Assembly (NCBI RefSeq): GCF_018390735.1
Contig: NZ_JAHBCL010000005.1
Location: 1-64,000 of the forward strand
Length of the DNA: 64,000 nucleotides
DNA from: Fusibacter paucivorans
Lineage (GTDB): Bacteria; Bacillota; Clostridia; Peptostreptococcales; Acidaminobacteraceae
Direction of reading: 5' to 3'
In this document: positions 36,925 to 46,916 of the stretch, piece after piece
Position numbering within the stretch: the first letter of the stretch is position 1
How the letters are laid out: the number at the start of each line of letters is the position of its first letter
Notes under the pieces: generated by a model
Told to the model about the DNA's origin: nothing
Seen by the model: only the letters and a program-made list of their open reading frames with translations
The model's database searches: none
Made by a program: the position numbers and the translations under genes

Positions 36925-39219
36925 TTATGATTGCTTTGCTCCGGCAACATTTTTCATGGTTAAGGAAATCTTTTGTCTCACCAGGTCAACTTTTAAAATT
37001 TTAACCGTTACAGTATCACCAACGGAGAGTACCTGCATCGGATGTTTAATAAAGCGGTCACAGATTTCAGAAATGTGCACGAGCCCATCCTGTTTGACAC
37101 CGATATCGACAAATGCACCGAAATCGACGACATTTCTCACGGTTCCCGTTAATACCATATCTGGTCTCAAGTCTTCCATTTTGAGGACATCGGATCGAAA
37201 GATCGGTTTCGGCATATCTTCCCTTGGGTCACGTCCCGGCTTTTTCAACTCTTCTACAATATCGCGGAGAGAAGGTATGCCGATTCCCAACGCTTTAGAC
37301 AGCTTTTCATAGCCATCTTTCAGGCGAGCGCCTCTGACTTGTGCATCCGAACGCTCAGGCTGTTTAAGTGCTTTAAGCGCTTCAAATCCCTGATGCCGTC
37401 CTTTCAACGTCGCTTTCGGCGCAGGTGCTTCGCCCATTTCGACAATGCGCTCCTCAATATTAGCTGCACCCCCTTCTGCTATCGCAGTAAGATCAATGTT
37501 AAGCGTTTTTAACAACTGCATGGTCGCATCATAACTCTCCGGATGCACCGCCGTATTGTCAAGCGGGTGCGCCCCTTTTGAAATACGCAGAAAACCAGCA
37601 CACTGTTCAAACACTTTATCACCGAGTCGCTTCACTTTTAACAGTTCAGCGCGCGCCGTAAATTTACCGGTTTCATCTCTGTAGGCAACGATATTCTTAG
37701 CCAGTGTTCCATTGATGCCGGATACATAGCTGAGCAATGAAGGCGTTGCCGTATTGAGGTCGACACCGACGCTGTTGACACAGTCTTCAACGACACTGCC
37801 AAGCTGTGCTTCCAGTCGTTTTTGATTGACATCATGCTGGTACTGTCCAACGCCGATACTCTTCGGATCGATCTTCACCAATTCGGCGAGCGGATCCTGT
37901 AGGCGTCTGCCGATGGAAATAGCCCCTCTGATGGAGACGTCAATATCCGGATATTCTTCTGTTGCGAGCTTTGACGCTGAATAAACAGAAGCCCCTGCTT
38001 CGCTGACAATGGTATAGTAAACTTCACGATCCATTTCGGCAATCATATCTGCAACCACTTTTTCCGTTTCTCTAGAAGCAGTGCCGTTGCCGATTGGAAT
38101 AATGTTGACATCATACTTTTCAATAAGTGTACGCATTTTCTTTTGCGCTTCAGCGACTTTATTCTGCGGTTCATTTGGGTACACCGTTGCATATTCCAAC
38201 AGTTTGCCCGTCTCATCGAGTACCGCAAGCTTACAGCCCGTTCGAAAACTTGGGTCAATGGCGAGAATGCGCACATCTTTCACCGGTGCAATGAGCAACA
38301 GTGATTTTGTATTCTTGCCAAACACCTGAATGGCTTCTTCTTCTGCGCGTTCCGTCAGGCTATTGCGAACTTCACGCTCAACGGATGGACTGATCAGCCG
38401 TTTATAAGCATCTTCCACGGCGCGGTGAAGGTATACTGAAGTCGTAGCTTGCTCTGAGGCAATAACGGCATCTTTTAGATAAGTGATAATCTGTTCGTCT
38501 GGGCTCATGAGTTTAACGCGAAGCACTTTTTCCTTTTCACCACGGTTAAGGGCCAAGATTCGATGATTCGCCACTTTGGAAACGCCCTCGCTGTAATCAT
38601 AGTACATTTCAAAAACGGTGTCTTCAACACCGTCAATGTGTTCGGAGGTCAGAACGCCATGCACCATGTTCAGCGATCGAATCGCTTCGCGATGATCCGG
38701 ATTGTCTGAAATGCGTTCGGCAATAATATCCATGGCGCCTGCCCATGCATCAGCTGTCGTCTCAACGCCTTTTTCTGCATTAATATAGGGTGCCGCCACT
38801 GCATCGAGATCTGTCGTCTCACACGTTTGTTCCCAAATAATATCGGCGAGCGGCTCTAATCCTCTTTCCACAGCTTTTGAAGCACGCGTACTCTTTTTCT
38901 GTTTATAAGGACGATATAAATCTTCAACGCGCTGTAATACGGTGGCTTTCCTAATTTCAGCTTCAAGTGCTTCCGTTAATTTACCCTGTTCGTCAATGAT
39001 CTTAATGATTTCATCTTTTCGCGTTTCAAGGCCTCTGAGGTATTTCAGACGATCATCAAAATCGCGCAGGACTTCATCGCTGATTCCACCGGTCACTTCC
39101 TTGCGGTATCTGGCGATAAAGGGAATGGTATTGCCTTCATCAATCAGGCCAACAGTTGCTTCAACCTGTTTTAAACTTAATTTGAGTTCAGTGGCGAGCT
39201 GACTATAGATCTGTGTCAT
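36925..39219 (-). CDS. tex: Tex-family RNA-binding protein
   Basis: The 764-residue protein has the Tex N-terminal helical region (GNTIPFIARYRKEVTGGISDEVLRDFDDRL), a YqgF-like nuclease fold (LAIDPSFRTGCKLAVLD) and helix-hairpin-helix motifs (VNSVGVDLNTAT). A C-terminal S1 domain follows (LTGTVRNVVDFGAFVDIGVKQDGLVHISE). It is linked to transcription and RNA handling. The start overlaps the prfB end by 17 bp. Confidence 0.97.
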   Translation of the reverse strand: MTQIYSQLATELKLSLKQVEATVGLIDEGNTIPFIARYRKEVTGGISDEVLRDFDDRLKYLRGLETRKDEIIKIIDEQGKLTEALEAEIRKATVLQRVEDLYRPYKQKKSTRASKAVERGLEPLADIIWEQTCETTDLDAVAAPYINAEKGVETTADAWAGAMDIIAERISDNPDHREAIRSLNMVHGVLTSEHIDGVEDTVFEMYYDYSEGVSKVANHRILALNRGEKEKVLRVKLMSPDEQIITYLKDAVIASEQATTSVYLHRAVEDAYKRLISPSVEREVRNSLTERAEEEAIQVFGKNTKSLLLIAPVKDVRILAIDPSFRTGCKLAVLDETGKLLEYATVYPNEPQNKVAEAQKKMRTLIEKYDVNIIPIGNGTASRETEKVVADMIAEMDREVYYTIVSEAGASVYSASKLATEEYPDIDVSIRGAISIGRRLQDPLAELVKIDPKSIGVGQYQHDVNQKRLEAQLGSVVEDCVNSVGVDLNTATPSLLSYVSGINGTLAKNIVAYRDETGKFTARAELLKVKRLGDKVFEQCAGFLRISKGAHPLDNTAVHPESYDATMQLLKTLNIDLTAIAEGGAANIEERIVEMGEAPAPKATLKGRHQGFEALKALKQPERSDAQVRGARLKDGYEKLSKALGIGIPSLRDIVEELKKPGRDPREDMPKPIFRSDVLKMEDLRPDMVLTGTVRNVVDFGAFVDIGVKQDGLVHISEICDRFIKHPMQVLSVGDTVTVKILKVDLVRQKISLTMKNVAGAKQS

Positions 39220-40322
39220 CTTTTCGACTTCCTTTCAAGTAGGCTTCGATGAACAAGTCTAAATCGCCGTCCATAACCGCCTGAATATTTCCGACTTCCG
39301 CGCCGGTACGATGGTCCTTGACCATGTTATACGGATGAAAAACATACGAGCGTATTTGACTGCCCCATGTTATTTGAGAATAGTCACCTGCAAGGTCTTC
39401 AACGCGATCTTTTTGTTCGCGCTCTTTCAGTTCAATGAGCTTGGCCATGAGCATTTTCATCGCAGTTGCCCGGTTGGAAATCTGAGAACGCTCATTTTGA
39501 CACTGAACCACGACACCTGTCGGCATATGGGTGATGCGCACAGCCGAATCCGTCGTGTTGACGTGCTGGCCGCCAGCGCCGGATGAACGGTAGGTGTCAA
39601 TTTTTAAATCCACCGGATTGATGTCAATTTCAACACTGTCATCGAGTTCCGGCATAACATCCAGCGACGCAAAAGAAGTGTGGCGTTTACCGGATGCGTC
39701 AAAAGGTGATATGCGCACAATGCGGTGTACACCCTTTTCCGATTTCAGAAAACCATAGGCATTGACGCCTTCAATCATTAGCGTTGCACTTTTAATCCCC
39801 GCAGTGGTATCATCTTGCAAGTCTAAAACCTTTACCGTGTAATCGTGCTGTTCAGCCCAACGCGTGTACATTCTCAGCAGCATTTCTGCCCAGTCCTGAG
39901 CATCTGTCCCGCCGGAACCCGCATGAATGGCAACGATCGCATTATTGTGATCAAACTCACCGGTTAAGAGTGTTTTTAGATAAAGACTTTCATAGGTTTC
40001 GGATATCACTTCATAGGTTTGCATAAGCTCTTGTTCCAGCGAATCATCTTCATCCATCATCGCCATTTCACAAAGCCCCTCAAGGTCTTCGACTTGGTTA
40101 AACAAATGTTGGTAATTTTCAATTTCCTGTGTATAGCTCTTCTGCTGTTTTAAGAGTCCCTGCGCCTTTTCATTGTCATCCCAAAAGTCGGGTGCCGCAA
40201 TTTTAAATTCGATTTCCTCTAGGTATCGCTTCATTTTAGCGATGTCAAAGAGACACCTCGAGCTCGACGATTTTCGTCTTTATTGTTTTGATCTCGCGGG
40301 AAAGCCGCTCTAATATAATCAT
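39203..40322 (-). CDS. prfB: Peptide chain release factor 2 with programmed +1 frameshift
   Basis: RF2 ends translation at UGA and UAA. The 5' open frame starts at ATG 40322 (after AAGGGGGC) and reads 25 codons to CTT-TGA-C, with TGA at 40247-40245. Slipping +1 at CTT joins DIAKMKRYLEEIEF and the rest. The total of 1120 nt equals 373 codons plus one skipped base. AGGTG three bases before CTT serves as the stimulatory internal ribosome-binding element. SPF (anticodon-like) is in RISPFDASG and the catalytic GGQ in SSGAGGQHVN. The site makes synthesis sensitive to RF2 level. Confidence 0.97.
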
Positions 40323-40388
40323 ATTGCCCCCTTATGGATAAAAATTATGGTGAGTTGCTTGTACCATGTTGTTTATGATTAATTTCCT

Positions 40389-40408
40389 GTTAATGAATGT
40401 TCATTAAC
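40389..40408. repeat. 20-bp perfect palindrome upstream of prfB
   Basis: GTTAATGAA-TG-TTCATTAAC lies 67 bp upstream of the prfB start. It is followed toward secA by three loose repeats of (C/T)ATGTTG(A/T)TTC (about 40418-40450). An operator is possible. Confidence 0.55.
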
Positions 40409-40516
40409 GGTTGATTCCATGTTGATTCTATGTTGTTTCTATGTGGTCATGATCGCTTGTTATAGGATCGCCGCCTCTATTTTTGACCGAATGGTTTAAA
40501 AAAATTTGACGAATGA

Positions 40517-40546
40517 CCTAAAAAAAGGTCAGCATGCTGACCTTTT
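40517..40546 (-). terminator. secA terminator
   Basis: A perfect palindrome, AAAAGGTCAGCA/TGCTGACCTTTT, is followed by further T on the minus strand just after the secA stop. Confidence 0.85.
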
Positions 40547-40550
40547 GTTG

Positions 40551-43298
40551 TTATTCGTTAGCGTCTGGGTACATGCCGTGACATTTTTTGTACTTCTTGC
40601 CACTGCCACATGGACAAGGATCATTTCTGCCCACTTTTTTATCTGCTTTAAACGGTTTTTTTCCGCCTGACTGCGCTTGATCACCGCCGGAAGTCCCTGT
40701 AATAACAGCAACGCGTTTACGTTCGGTATCCGTTTGAAGCGTCGCGTGGAAGAGTGCTTTGATGGTTTCCTGCTGAATGTTGGCAATCATTTCGTCAAAC
40801 ATTTCAAAACCTTCCATCTTATAAGCAATAACCGGGTCTTGCTGACCGATCGCTCTCAGGCCAATCCCCTGCTTTAAGTCATCCATGGCGTCAATGTGAT
40901 CAATCCAGTGCATATCGACAACTCTGAGCAGGATAGCGCGTTCCACTTCCCGCATCCGCTCAGGGCCAATTTCCGTCTCCTTGACAGCATAGAGTTCCTG
41001 TGCTTTTTCCGAAAGTATTTCATGAAGTTTTTCCACTGTCATTGTTTCGATATTATCGATGACAACGTCACCTTTTGGCAGGAAAATTGCCGCGAGATAC
41101 GTAAAGAGCCCTTCAAGATCCCATTCTTCAGGGTATTTATAACCATCTGTATACATTGGAATCGCACGTTCAATGACTTTGTCAATCATACTGACAATAT
41201 TCTCTTTAATATTGTCGCCATGGAGCACCCTGTTGCGCTCACCATAGATGATTTCACGCTGTTTATTCATAACGTCATCATATTGAAGAACGTGTTTACG
41301 AATACCGAAGTTACGGCCTTCTACCTTTTTCTGTGCATTTTCAATGGCTTTGGAGAGCATCTTGTTTTCAAGCTGCATATCTTCTTCCATACCAAGCGAT
41401 TCGACGATGGATTTCGCACGGTCACTCACGAAGAGTCTCATGAGATCATCTTCAAAAGAAATGTAAAACTGAGATGAGCCCGGGTCTCCCTGGCGGCCGG
41501 CCCGACCGCGCAACTGATTGTCAATACGCCTTGATTCATGACGCTCTGTACCAATGATATGAAGACCGCCGGCAGCTTTTACCTTGTCGCTTTCTTCATC
41601 TGTCGTTATTTTAAATTTGGCATAGAGTTCATCGTAAAGTGCCTTAGCCTCTTCAATATCCGGAACATCCGGCAAAACAGGACTCGTTACACTGTTGACG
41701 ACAAACTCATCATAGCCTTTTTTTGTCAGCTCACGTTTTGCCATGAATTCGGGATTACCGCCGAGCATAATGTCAGTACCGCGACCCGCCATATTGGTCG
41801 CAATGGTAACCGCGCCCAATCGCCCTGCCTGAGCGACAATTTCAGCTTCGCGCTCATGCTGTTTGGCATTGAGTATTTCATGTCTAATGCCCCTTTTCTT
41901 TAAGAGCCCGGCAATGTATTCCGATGTTTCAATACTGATAGTCCCCACGAGTACTGGGCGTCCTTCACTGTGTTTGGCTTCAATATCTTCAATCACGGCG
42001 TTAAATTTGCCATTGAGGTTTTTATAAATCCCATCGTCCAAATCCTGTCTCTGGATTGGGCGATTGGTCGGTACCACGACGACGTCCATATTGTAAATAT
42101 GGCGGAATTCTTCTTCCTCTGTTTTGGCAGTACCCGTCATGCCGGCAAGTTTTTTATACATTCTGAAATAGTTTTGAAGGGTAATCGTCGCCAGAGTCTG
42201 GGATTCTTTTCGGACTTCGATTCCCTCTTTGGCTTCAATTGCCTGATGCAAACCATTTGAATAGCGTCTACCGTACATCAAACGACCTGTAAACTCATCG
42301 ACGATAATCACTTCACCGTCTTTAACGATGTAGTCAACATCACGTCTCATGAGGAAACGCGCACGGATTGCCTGATTGATGTGATGCAAATACTCCATAT
42401 TCTTAGGATCGGAAAGATTATCGAGGCCAAAGTATTTTTCTGCTTTAGCAACCCCATTCCGATTTTCACTGCCCTCTTCCTGCTGCCCGTATTTATCGAC
42501 CACTAAACCATCTGTTAAGTTAATGCTCTTTGCCTTTTCATCGGTTACAAAATCTTCTTCTGCATTGAGCGTTTTGGCAAACATATCGGCAACACGGTAC
42601 ATATCTGTTGATTTGGCACTTTCACCGGAAATAATAAGCGGGGTCCTCGCTTCATCGACGAGAATACTGTCGACCTCATCGACAATACCGAAATTCAGCG
42701 GACGCTGCATCAATCGCTCTTGATTCATAACCATATTGTCACGCAAATAATCAAAACCAAATTCATTGTTTGTGCCGTAAGTAACATCTGCTAAATAAGC
42801 ATTTTTACGTTCTTCACCTTCAACACCATGAACAACACAGCCTATTGTCAATCCCAAGTAGCGGTACACTTTCCCCATCCAAGCCATATCACGCTGTGCC
42901 AAGTAATCATTGACTGTGACAACGTGAACACCTTTGCCCTCAAGGGCGTTGAGGTATACGGGAAATGTTGCGACGAGGGTTTTACCTTCACCGGTTTTCA
43001 TCTCTGCGATACGTCCCTGATGCAATACGATACCGCCGAGCAGCTGTACTTTAAAGGCTCTAAGCCCCAATACACGTTTCGCCGCTTCTCTGACAACGGC
43101 AAAAGCATCATACAAAATATCATCGAGTGTTTCGCCATTTTGGAGGCGGTCTCTTAATACCTGCGTCTGTGCTTTAAGTGTCTCTTCATCCATCGCTTGA
43201 TATTTTGGTTCCAAAGCTTCAATGGCATCGACACGCTTACTGATTTTCTTAACTTCTTTCTCGTTGAGATCTCCGAAGACGAGTTTAAGCAGACTCAT
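40551..43298 (-). CDS. secA: Preprotein translocase ATPase SecA
   Basis: SecA pushes unfolded precursors through SecYEG. The 915-residue protein shows Walker [29 protein letters not shown], the [15 protein letters not shown] helicase motif and [20 protein letters not shown]. The C-terminal zinc tail [18 protein letters not shown] binds SecB or ribosomes. It has its own promoter and terminator. Confidence 0.99.
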   Translation of the reverse strand: MSLLKLVFGDLNEKEVKKISKRVDAIEALEPKYQAMDEETLKAQTQVLRDRLQNGETLDDILYDAFAVVREAAKRVLGLRAFKVQLLGGIVLHQGRIAEMKTGEGKTLVATFPVYLNALEGKGVHVVTVNDYLAQRDMAWMGKVYRYLGLTIGCVVHGVEGEERKNAYLADVTYGTNNEFGFDYLRDNMVMNQERLMQRPLNFGIVDEVDSILVDEARTPLIISGESAKSTDMYRVADMFAKTLNAEEDFVTDEKAKSINLTDGLVVDKYGQQEEGSENRNGVAKAEKYFGLDNLSDPKNMEYLHHINQAIRARFLMRRDVDYIVKDGEVIIVDEFTGRLMYGRRYSNGLHQAIEAKEGIEVRKESQTLATITLQNYFRMYKKLAGMTGTAKTEEEEFRHIYNMDVVVVPTNRPIQRQDLDDGIYKNLNGKFNAVIEDIEAKHSEGRPVLVGTISIETSEYIAGLLKKRGIRHEILNAKQHEREAEIVAQAGRLGAVTIATNMAGRGTDIMLGGNPEFMAKRELTKKGYDEFVVNSVTSPVLPDVPDIEEAKALYDELYAKFKITTDEESDKVKAAGGLHIIGTERHESRRIDNQLRGRAGRQGDPGSSQFYISFEDDLMRLFVSDRAKSIVESLGMEEDMQLENKMLSKAIENAQKKVEGRNFGIRKHVLQYDDVMNKQREIIYGERNRVLHGDNIKENIVSMIDKVIERAIPMYTDGYKYPEEWDLEGLFTYLAAIFLPKGDVVIDNIETMTVEKLHEILSEKAQELYAVKETEIGPERMREVERAILLRVVDMHWIDHIDAMDDLKQGIGLRAIGQQDPVIAYKMEGFEMFDEMIANIQQETIKALFHATLQTDTERKRVAVITGTSGGDQAQSGGKKPFKADKKVGRNDPCPCGSGKKYKKCHGMYPDANE

Positions 43299-43353
43299 AA
43301 TCTATAACATCCTTTCAGTTGAAGTGATTTTTCTGAATTTTGCTCTAATTCAT

Positions 43354-43362
43354 ATTATATCA
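43354..43362 (-). promoter_or_regulatory. Extended -10 promoter of secA
   Basis: The minus strand reads TG-A-TATAAT about 55 bp upstream of the secA start. No standard -35 lies at 17 nt, which an extended -10 can tolerate. Confidence 0.5.
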
Positions 43363-43415
43363 CACTCTTATTTGATAATTTTCAAACAAATTGTAAATCA
43401 ATGCTTTCACATAGC

Positions 43416-43460
43416 AAAATCAGCCTTGATACTGTCGCACGAGGCGATGGGCTGATTTTT
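43416..43460 (-). terminator. Terminator between the DUF5317-like gene and secA
   Basis: A 10-bp perfect stem, AAAATCAGCC / GGCTGATTTT, encloses a 24-nt loop. Confidence 0.65.
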
Positions 43461-43496
43461 ATGCGGTGTTTTGCAACACATTTAAAAGGTTTTTCA

Positions 43497-44087
43497 CTAT
43501 TTATTCACATGATATTGGAAGGTTACCATGGCACCCCGCTTTGAGGAAAACATCATCATTTCCCCCTGCACCAACAGAATAATGCCAATACTCATAATGA
43601 TATCGCCAATGCTAATCAGCTGATTGAGCGGATACCAAGCCGGCATGACGATAATCTTGCCAAGATAAGGGGCTAAAAAACTTGCGTTTGCCATATCTAC
43701 ATAATTGATAACACTGCCCGCACCAACGGATTCCGCCAAACTTGCTAAACCAGATGACGCCATTCGAGACACGGGAACCGGCATGCGAAATTGATTCATA
43801 CCCATAATGAGCAGGTTGATGACACCGCCGAGCATAATGAGCTTGACACCACCTTTTTCGTGATTGACAAGCGCCACAACCATCGCGATAATCCCCGCTG
43901 CAAACGGCAGAATTTGAGGCATTGCCATATCTATCTGCATCATGCGCAGTGCAAACGGCGATATATAGACAAAAAAACTCAGCACGATGAGCACGCTTCC
44001 TTTAAAGCGCATATCTGCAAAATTATTTAGTCGTCCATTGCGAAAAAAACCGAGTAAAAAGCCAATGAGTATTGCCTCTATAATCAT
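43497..44087 (-). CDS. DUF5317-like membrane protein
   Basis: The 196-residue protein has about five hydrophobic segments and starts MIIEAILIGFLLGFFRNGRLNNF, typical of the DUF5317 family. Function is unknown. GGGAAGGGAG precedes the ATG at 44087, so the eight residues before it in the longest frame are excluded. It is transcribed alone. Confidence 0.7.
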   Translation of the reverse strand: MIIEAILIGFLLGFFRNGRLNNFADMRFKGSVLIVLSFFVYISPFALRMMQIDMAMPQILPFAAGIIAMVVALVNHEKGGVKLIMLGGVINLLIMGMNQFRMPVPVSRMASSGLASLAESVGAGSVINYVDMANASFLAPYLGKIIVMPAWYPLNQLISIGDIIMSIGIILLVQGEMMMFSSKRGAMVTFQYHVNK

Positions 44088-44299
44088 GTAGTGCTCCCTT
44101 CCCTTATGCACACAACATTAAAATCTTCAACTAAATCATACCCTATTATATTTTATCATAAATAAGCATCCTTGCGTAACATTCCATTTGATAAATAAGT
44201 CTCACTTCATTTCACATGATGATAACCCACATCGTACCTGCGGATTATCATTTTCTTTGCGAAATATGATGAAAAACAGATACCGTGTGAGCTTTTTCA

Positions 44300-44328
44300 T
44301 GGTATAATAAGTATATACATGTATGTAC
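44300..44328 (+). promoter_or_regulatory. mazEF promoter and operator
   Basis: The extended -10 TGG-TATAAT (TATAAT at 44303-44308) is followed at once by an 18-bp near-palindrome, GTATATACA-TGTATGTAC (44311-44328, 16 of 18 symmetric). This suits autorepression by MazE-MazF. Confidence 0.6.
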
Positions 44329-44344
44329 GGAAGGAGGCCGATGT

Positions 44345-44584
44345 ATGTCTATTATCATAAAAAAAATGGGAAACAGCAAAGGCATCATATTAAGAAAAGA
44401 TATTTTAGAAGCTTTAAATCTTTGCGAAAATGATGAACTCAATGTAGAGATTGAAGAAGATAAGTTGATTCTTACCAAAGTGAAAAAGACCATGTCTATT
44501 GATACCCTATTCAGTGACTACACAGGTAATTATAAACCAACTGAAATTGACTGGGGCAAATCCCTAGGGCGTGAGATATGGTAA
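44345..44584 (+). CDS. mazE: Antitoxin MazE
   Basis: The 79-residue protein has an AbrB/MazE swapped-hairpin DNA-binding N-terminus (IIKKMGNSKGIILRKDILEAL) and a C-terminal toxin-wrapping segment. IDTLFSDY...PTEIDWGKSLGREIW is the pattern that blocks MazF. AAGGAGG lies 7 nt before the second of two nearby ATGs. It overlaps mazF by 7 bp. Confidence 0.93.
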   Translation: MSIIIKKMGNSKGIILRKDILEALNLCENDELNVEIEEDKLILTKVKKTMSIDTLFSDYTGNYKPTEIDWGKSLGREIW

Positions 44585-44916
44585 AACAAGGTGATATTAT
44601 TTGGTTAAATTTCTCCCCAACACGTGGTTCCGAACAGAGCGGGCGTCGTCCGGCACTTGTATTAAGCAATTCGAAATTCATCCACTATACAAATGGTTTT
44701 GCAATTGTTGCACCGATTTCAAGTTCAGATAACGGCTTTCCGCTTCACATCAAAATTGAAGACAACTTGGCGATTAAAGGATTTATATTAACGGAACATA
44801 TCCGGTCTGTTGATCTCAATGCCAGAGCCTATACGTTATGTGACACTGTCAGCGATGACTTTCTGAAAAATATCCTTAACATTGCAGACGCAATGTTTGA
44901 AAACGAACGATTGTGA
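44578..44916 (+). CDS. mazF: mRNA interferase toxin MazF
   Basis: The 112-residue endoribonuclease of the MazF/PemK fold cuts RNA at short sequence motifs. Family marks are GDIIWLNFSPTRGSEQSGRRPALVLSN and the later HIRSVDLNARA. The 4-nt-offset overlap with mazE implies coupled translation. The module is intact and sits alone on the plus strand among minus-strand housekeeping genes, which suggests acquisition. Confidence 0.93.
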   Translation: MVKQGDIIWLNFSPTRGSEQSGRRPALVLSNSKFIHYTNGFAIVAPISSSDNGFPLHIKIEDNLAIKGFILTEHIRSVDLNARAYTLCDTVSDDFLKNILNIADAMFENERL

Positions 44917-45026
44917 CAATATGTTGAACCACACTTCACAGCACTTGACCAATTGCTGTCTTATGGGGGAATAAAAAGCGATAGCTCCTGTCACACATTA
45001 TTCCTATGCGATGCGAAAAAACGCAC

Positions 45027-45060
45027 CTAAAAGAGCAGGCGCATCTGCACCTGCTCTTAT
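45027..45060 (-). terminator. hpf terminator
   Basis: The stem AAGAGCAGG / CCTGCTCTT with a 10-nt loop and TTTTAG on the minus strand lies 75 bp after the hpf stop. It could also act weakly for mazF from the other side. Confidence 0.75.
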
Positions 45061-45132
45061 GATTCAATCCATATTCAATTCTTAATTTACCGTTTTTTCA
45101 AAATACCCGATTTGAGACAAATGCTTTATGCT

Positions 45133-45663
45133 TTACAGATACGGCTCAATTAAACCATAATCGCCGTCTCTGCGCCTGTAAACCACATTAACTTCTTCGG
45201 TATCACCATTGAGGAATACGAAAAAGTCATGGCCGAGCAGTTCCATTTGTAGAACAGCTTCCTCCGGTACCATTGGTTTCACAGGGAAGCGTTTTGTCTT
45301 GACAATAGAAGCTTCATCTTTGAAGTCCTTATCATCCGGAATTGACTCGAATTTAATAGATTCATGTCCTTTAAAACGTCTTTCAATTTTCGTTTTATGT
45401 TTTTTCATCTGTCTGGCAATTTTATCAATCGCTTCATCAATTGAACCATACATGTCATCTGTTGCACTTTCTGCTCGGAACAGCGTTCCGTTTTTCAGCG
45501 GTATGGTTACTTCTACGATATGTTTGTTTTTTTGAGTGGTAAAAGTAGCGTGGGCCTCGACATCGCTTTTAAAGTACTTATCGAATTTGTTGAGCTTGTC
45601 GGTAACTTGTTTTCTTATTGCGTCGGTAATTACTAAATTTCTTCCTGTCACGATTACTTTCAT
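45133..45663 (-). CDS. hpf: Ribosome hibernation promoting factor, long form
   Basis: The 176-residue protein has the RaiA-like N-terminal domain (MKVIVTGRNLVITDAIRKQVTDKLNKFDKYF) and the C-terminal dimerisation domain (VVKTKRFPVKPMVPEEAVLQMELLGHDFFVFLN...YGLIEPYL). Long-form HPF pairs 70S ribosomes into inactive 100S dimers. GGGGATGAGTTT precedes ATG. Confidence 0.97.
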   Translation of the reverse strand: MKVIVTGRNLVITDAIRKQVTDKLNKFDKYFKSDVEAHATFTTQKNKHIVEVTIPLKNGTLFRAESATDDMYGSIDEAIDKIARQMKKHKTKIERRFKGHESIKFESIPDDKDFKDEASIVKTKRFPVKPMVPEEAVLQMELLGHDFFVFLNGDTEEVNVVYRRRDGDYGLIEPYL

Positions 45664-45813
45664 AAACTCATCCCCTTATAAATTGATATTAGCATTATAC
45701 CCGAAAGGGAGAGGACATAACATCAAATTTAGTGGCGATTTTGTGAACAATTTATGAAGCGCCAGTTTTTGACACCCTTTGTTTTCGCGGCTTCTAAGCC
45801 TTTTCCGTAAAAT

Positions 45814-46233
45814 CTACTTATGTCGATAGGCTCTTTGTGCACTGTCGAACTTTCGCTGCTGTGCTACTGTCTTTTGAATATCCTCTGCCGCCGCATCATA
45901 TGATGCTTCCATTGATGAAAAAATCGCTGTTAAATCTTGAATATGTACGATAGACTGCTGTGCCTTTTTAAACTGCTGCTTAATCTCTTTTGGCAGCTTT
46001 TCAGGCGCATCAACTTCAGCGGATTTCAAAAAGCGTTCATAAGCCGTCAGGAAAACAAGATCCAGCTGATGAATTTGCTTGCGAGCCGCTTTGATGGCTT
46101 CAACCTGTGTCATTAAAACCTCCGCATCTTCACCTTCAGCCTGCGCTTTGATGACTTGATGTACATTTTTGATGGTCGACTCCAATAAAGCGATTTTTTG
46201 TATCAGCACTTCTTCCAGCACATCAATTGACAT
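45814..46233 (-). CDS. Small coiled-coil protein at the edge of the flagellar cluster
   Basis: The 139-residue frame is strongly helical with heptad-like patterns throughout. It resembles small export chaperones such as FlgN and FliT in composition and size, but I cannot assign it. GGAGG stands before ATG. Downstream is the hpf region and upstream a 414-bp gap. That gap holds the yjfB-like terminator and a 41-codon plus-strand frame that I do not regard as a gene. Confidence 0.6.
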   Translation of the reverse strand: MSIDVLEEVLIQKIALLESTIKNVHQVIKAQAEGEDAEVLMTQVEAIKAARKQIHQLDLVFLTAYERFLKSAEVDAPEKLPKEIKQQFKKAQQSIVHIQDLTAIFSSMEASYDAAAEDIQKTVAQQRKFDSAQRAYRHK

Positions 46234-46570
46234 ATTCTGCCTCCACTCATGATTTCTTTGGTGCTTCTCTTATTTGGGGAAATTGCATTATTCAAATTAG
46301 AGTATTACGATTACAATAGATTAGCTTATGAAGCCAAGTCCATGAAAATATTTGTGATTATTATGCTCATTATACCATGGAAATATAAAAACGTTTCACA
46401 CCTCAAGTAATCCTTACGACGAAAGTGATGACATCGCCACCTTAAGTTGATCCTTCGCTGCAATATACTGAATTTCAATCAAATACTCTTATGGTAACAA
46501 AAGGCAAGATTTAAGTGATATGATTGACTTAATGACTAAGATCAATCGCTTTAAGCACATTTTCTCTGCA

Positions 46571-46608
46571 TATAAAAAACCGCGAATTTCTCCTTAGAGA
46601 TTCGCGGT
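46571..46608 (-). terminator. Terminator after the yjfB-like gene
   Basis: A 10-bp perfect stem, AACCGCGAAT / ATTCGCGGTT, is followed on the minus strand by TTTTTTAT. Confidence 0.9.
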
Positions 46609-46647
46609 TATGTGCATTAATAATACTGTTTTCAAATCCAAAACTCA

Positions 46648-46830
46648 CTATATTTTCAAATCCAAATGCTGACCCTTGCCAGGTTCTGTGGCCGCTTCCA
46701 TTGCCTTAATGGTACTCTGAACGGATTCGGCATCACGGCTCATGGCCTTTTGCATCATCGAAATATTAAGCGCTTGTTTTAAGCTACTCAAGTACTGGGT
46801 TTGATATGAAGTTATGCTGTTCATGATCAT
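46648..46830 (-). CDS. YjfB-like putative motility protein
   Basis: The 60-residue protein matches the short YjfB motility family in pattern: N-terminal helix with Ser/Gln, a central KAM segment and an ending GQHLDLKI like the family's conserved LD(I/L)K(V/I). GGAGGG precedes ATG, and a TATAAT is centred about 30 bp upstream. Function is unknown, but its neighbours are flagellar genes. Confidence 0.7.
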   Translation of the reverse strand: MIMNSITSYQTQYLSSLKQALNISMMQKAMSRDAESVQSTIKAMEAATEPGKGQHLDLKI

Positions 46831-46916
46831 CCCTCCTCTTACCGTATAGTACTATTATACCTCAACACCGCCACATTAAACAGTTGTTTATTGTTAACTT
46901 TTCATAAACATTGAAC

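Noticed and set aside
46470-46605. 41-codon plus-strand frame (KYSYGNKRQDLSDMIDLMTKINRFKHIFSAYKKP-like, split) in the gap before the yjfB-like gene
   Set aside because: It has no start codon or ribosome site and ends inside a terminator stem. It could be a gene remnant, but nothing recognisable supports that.
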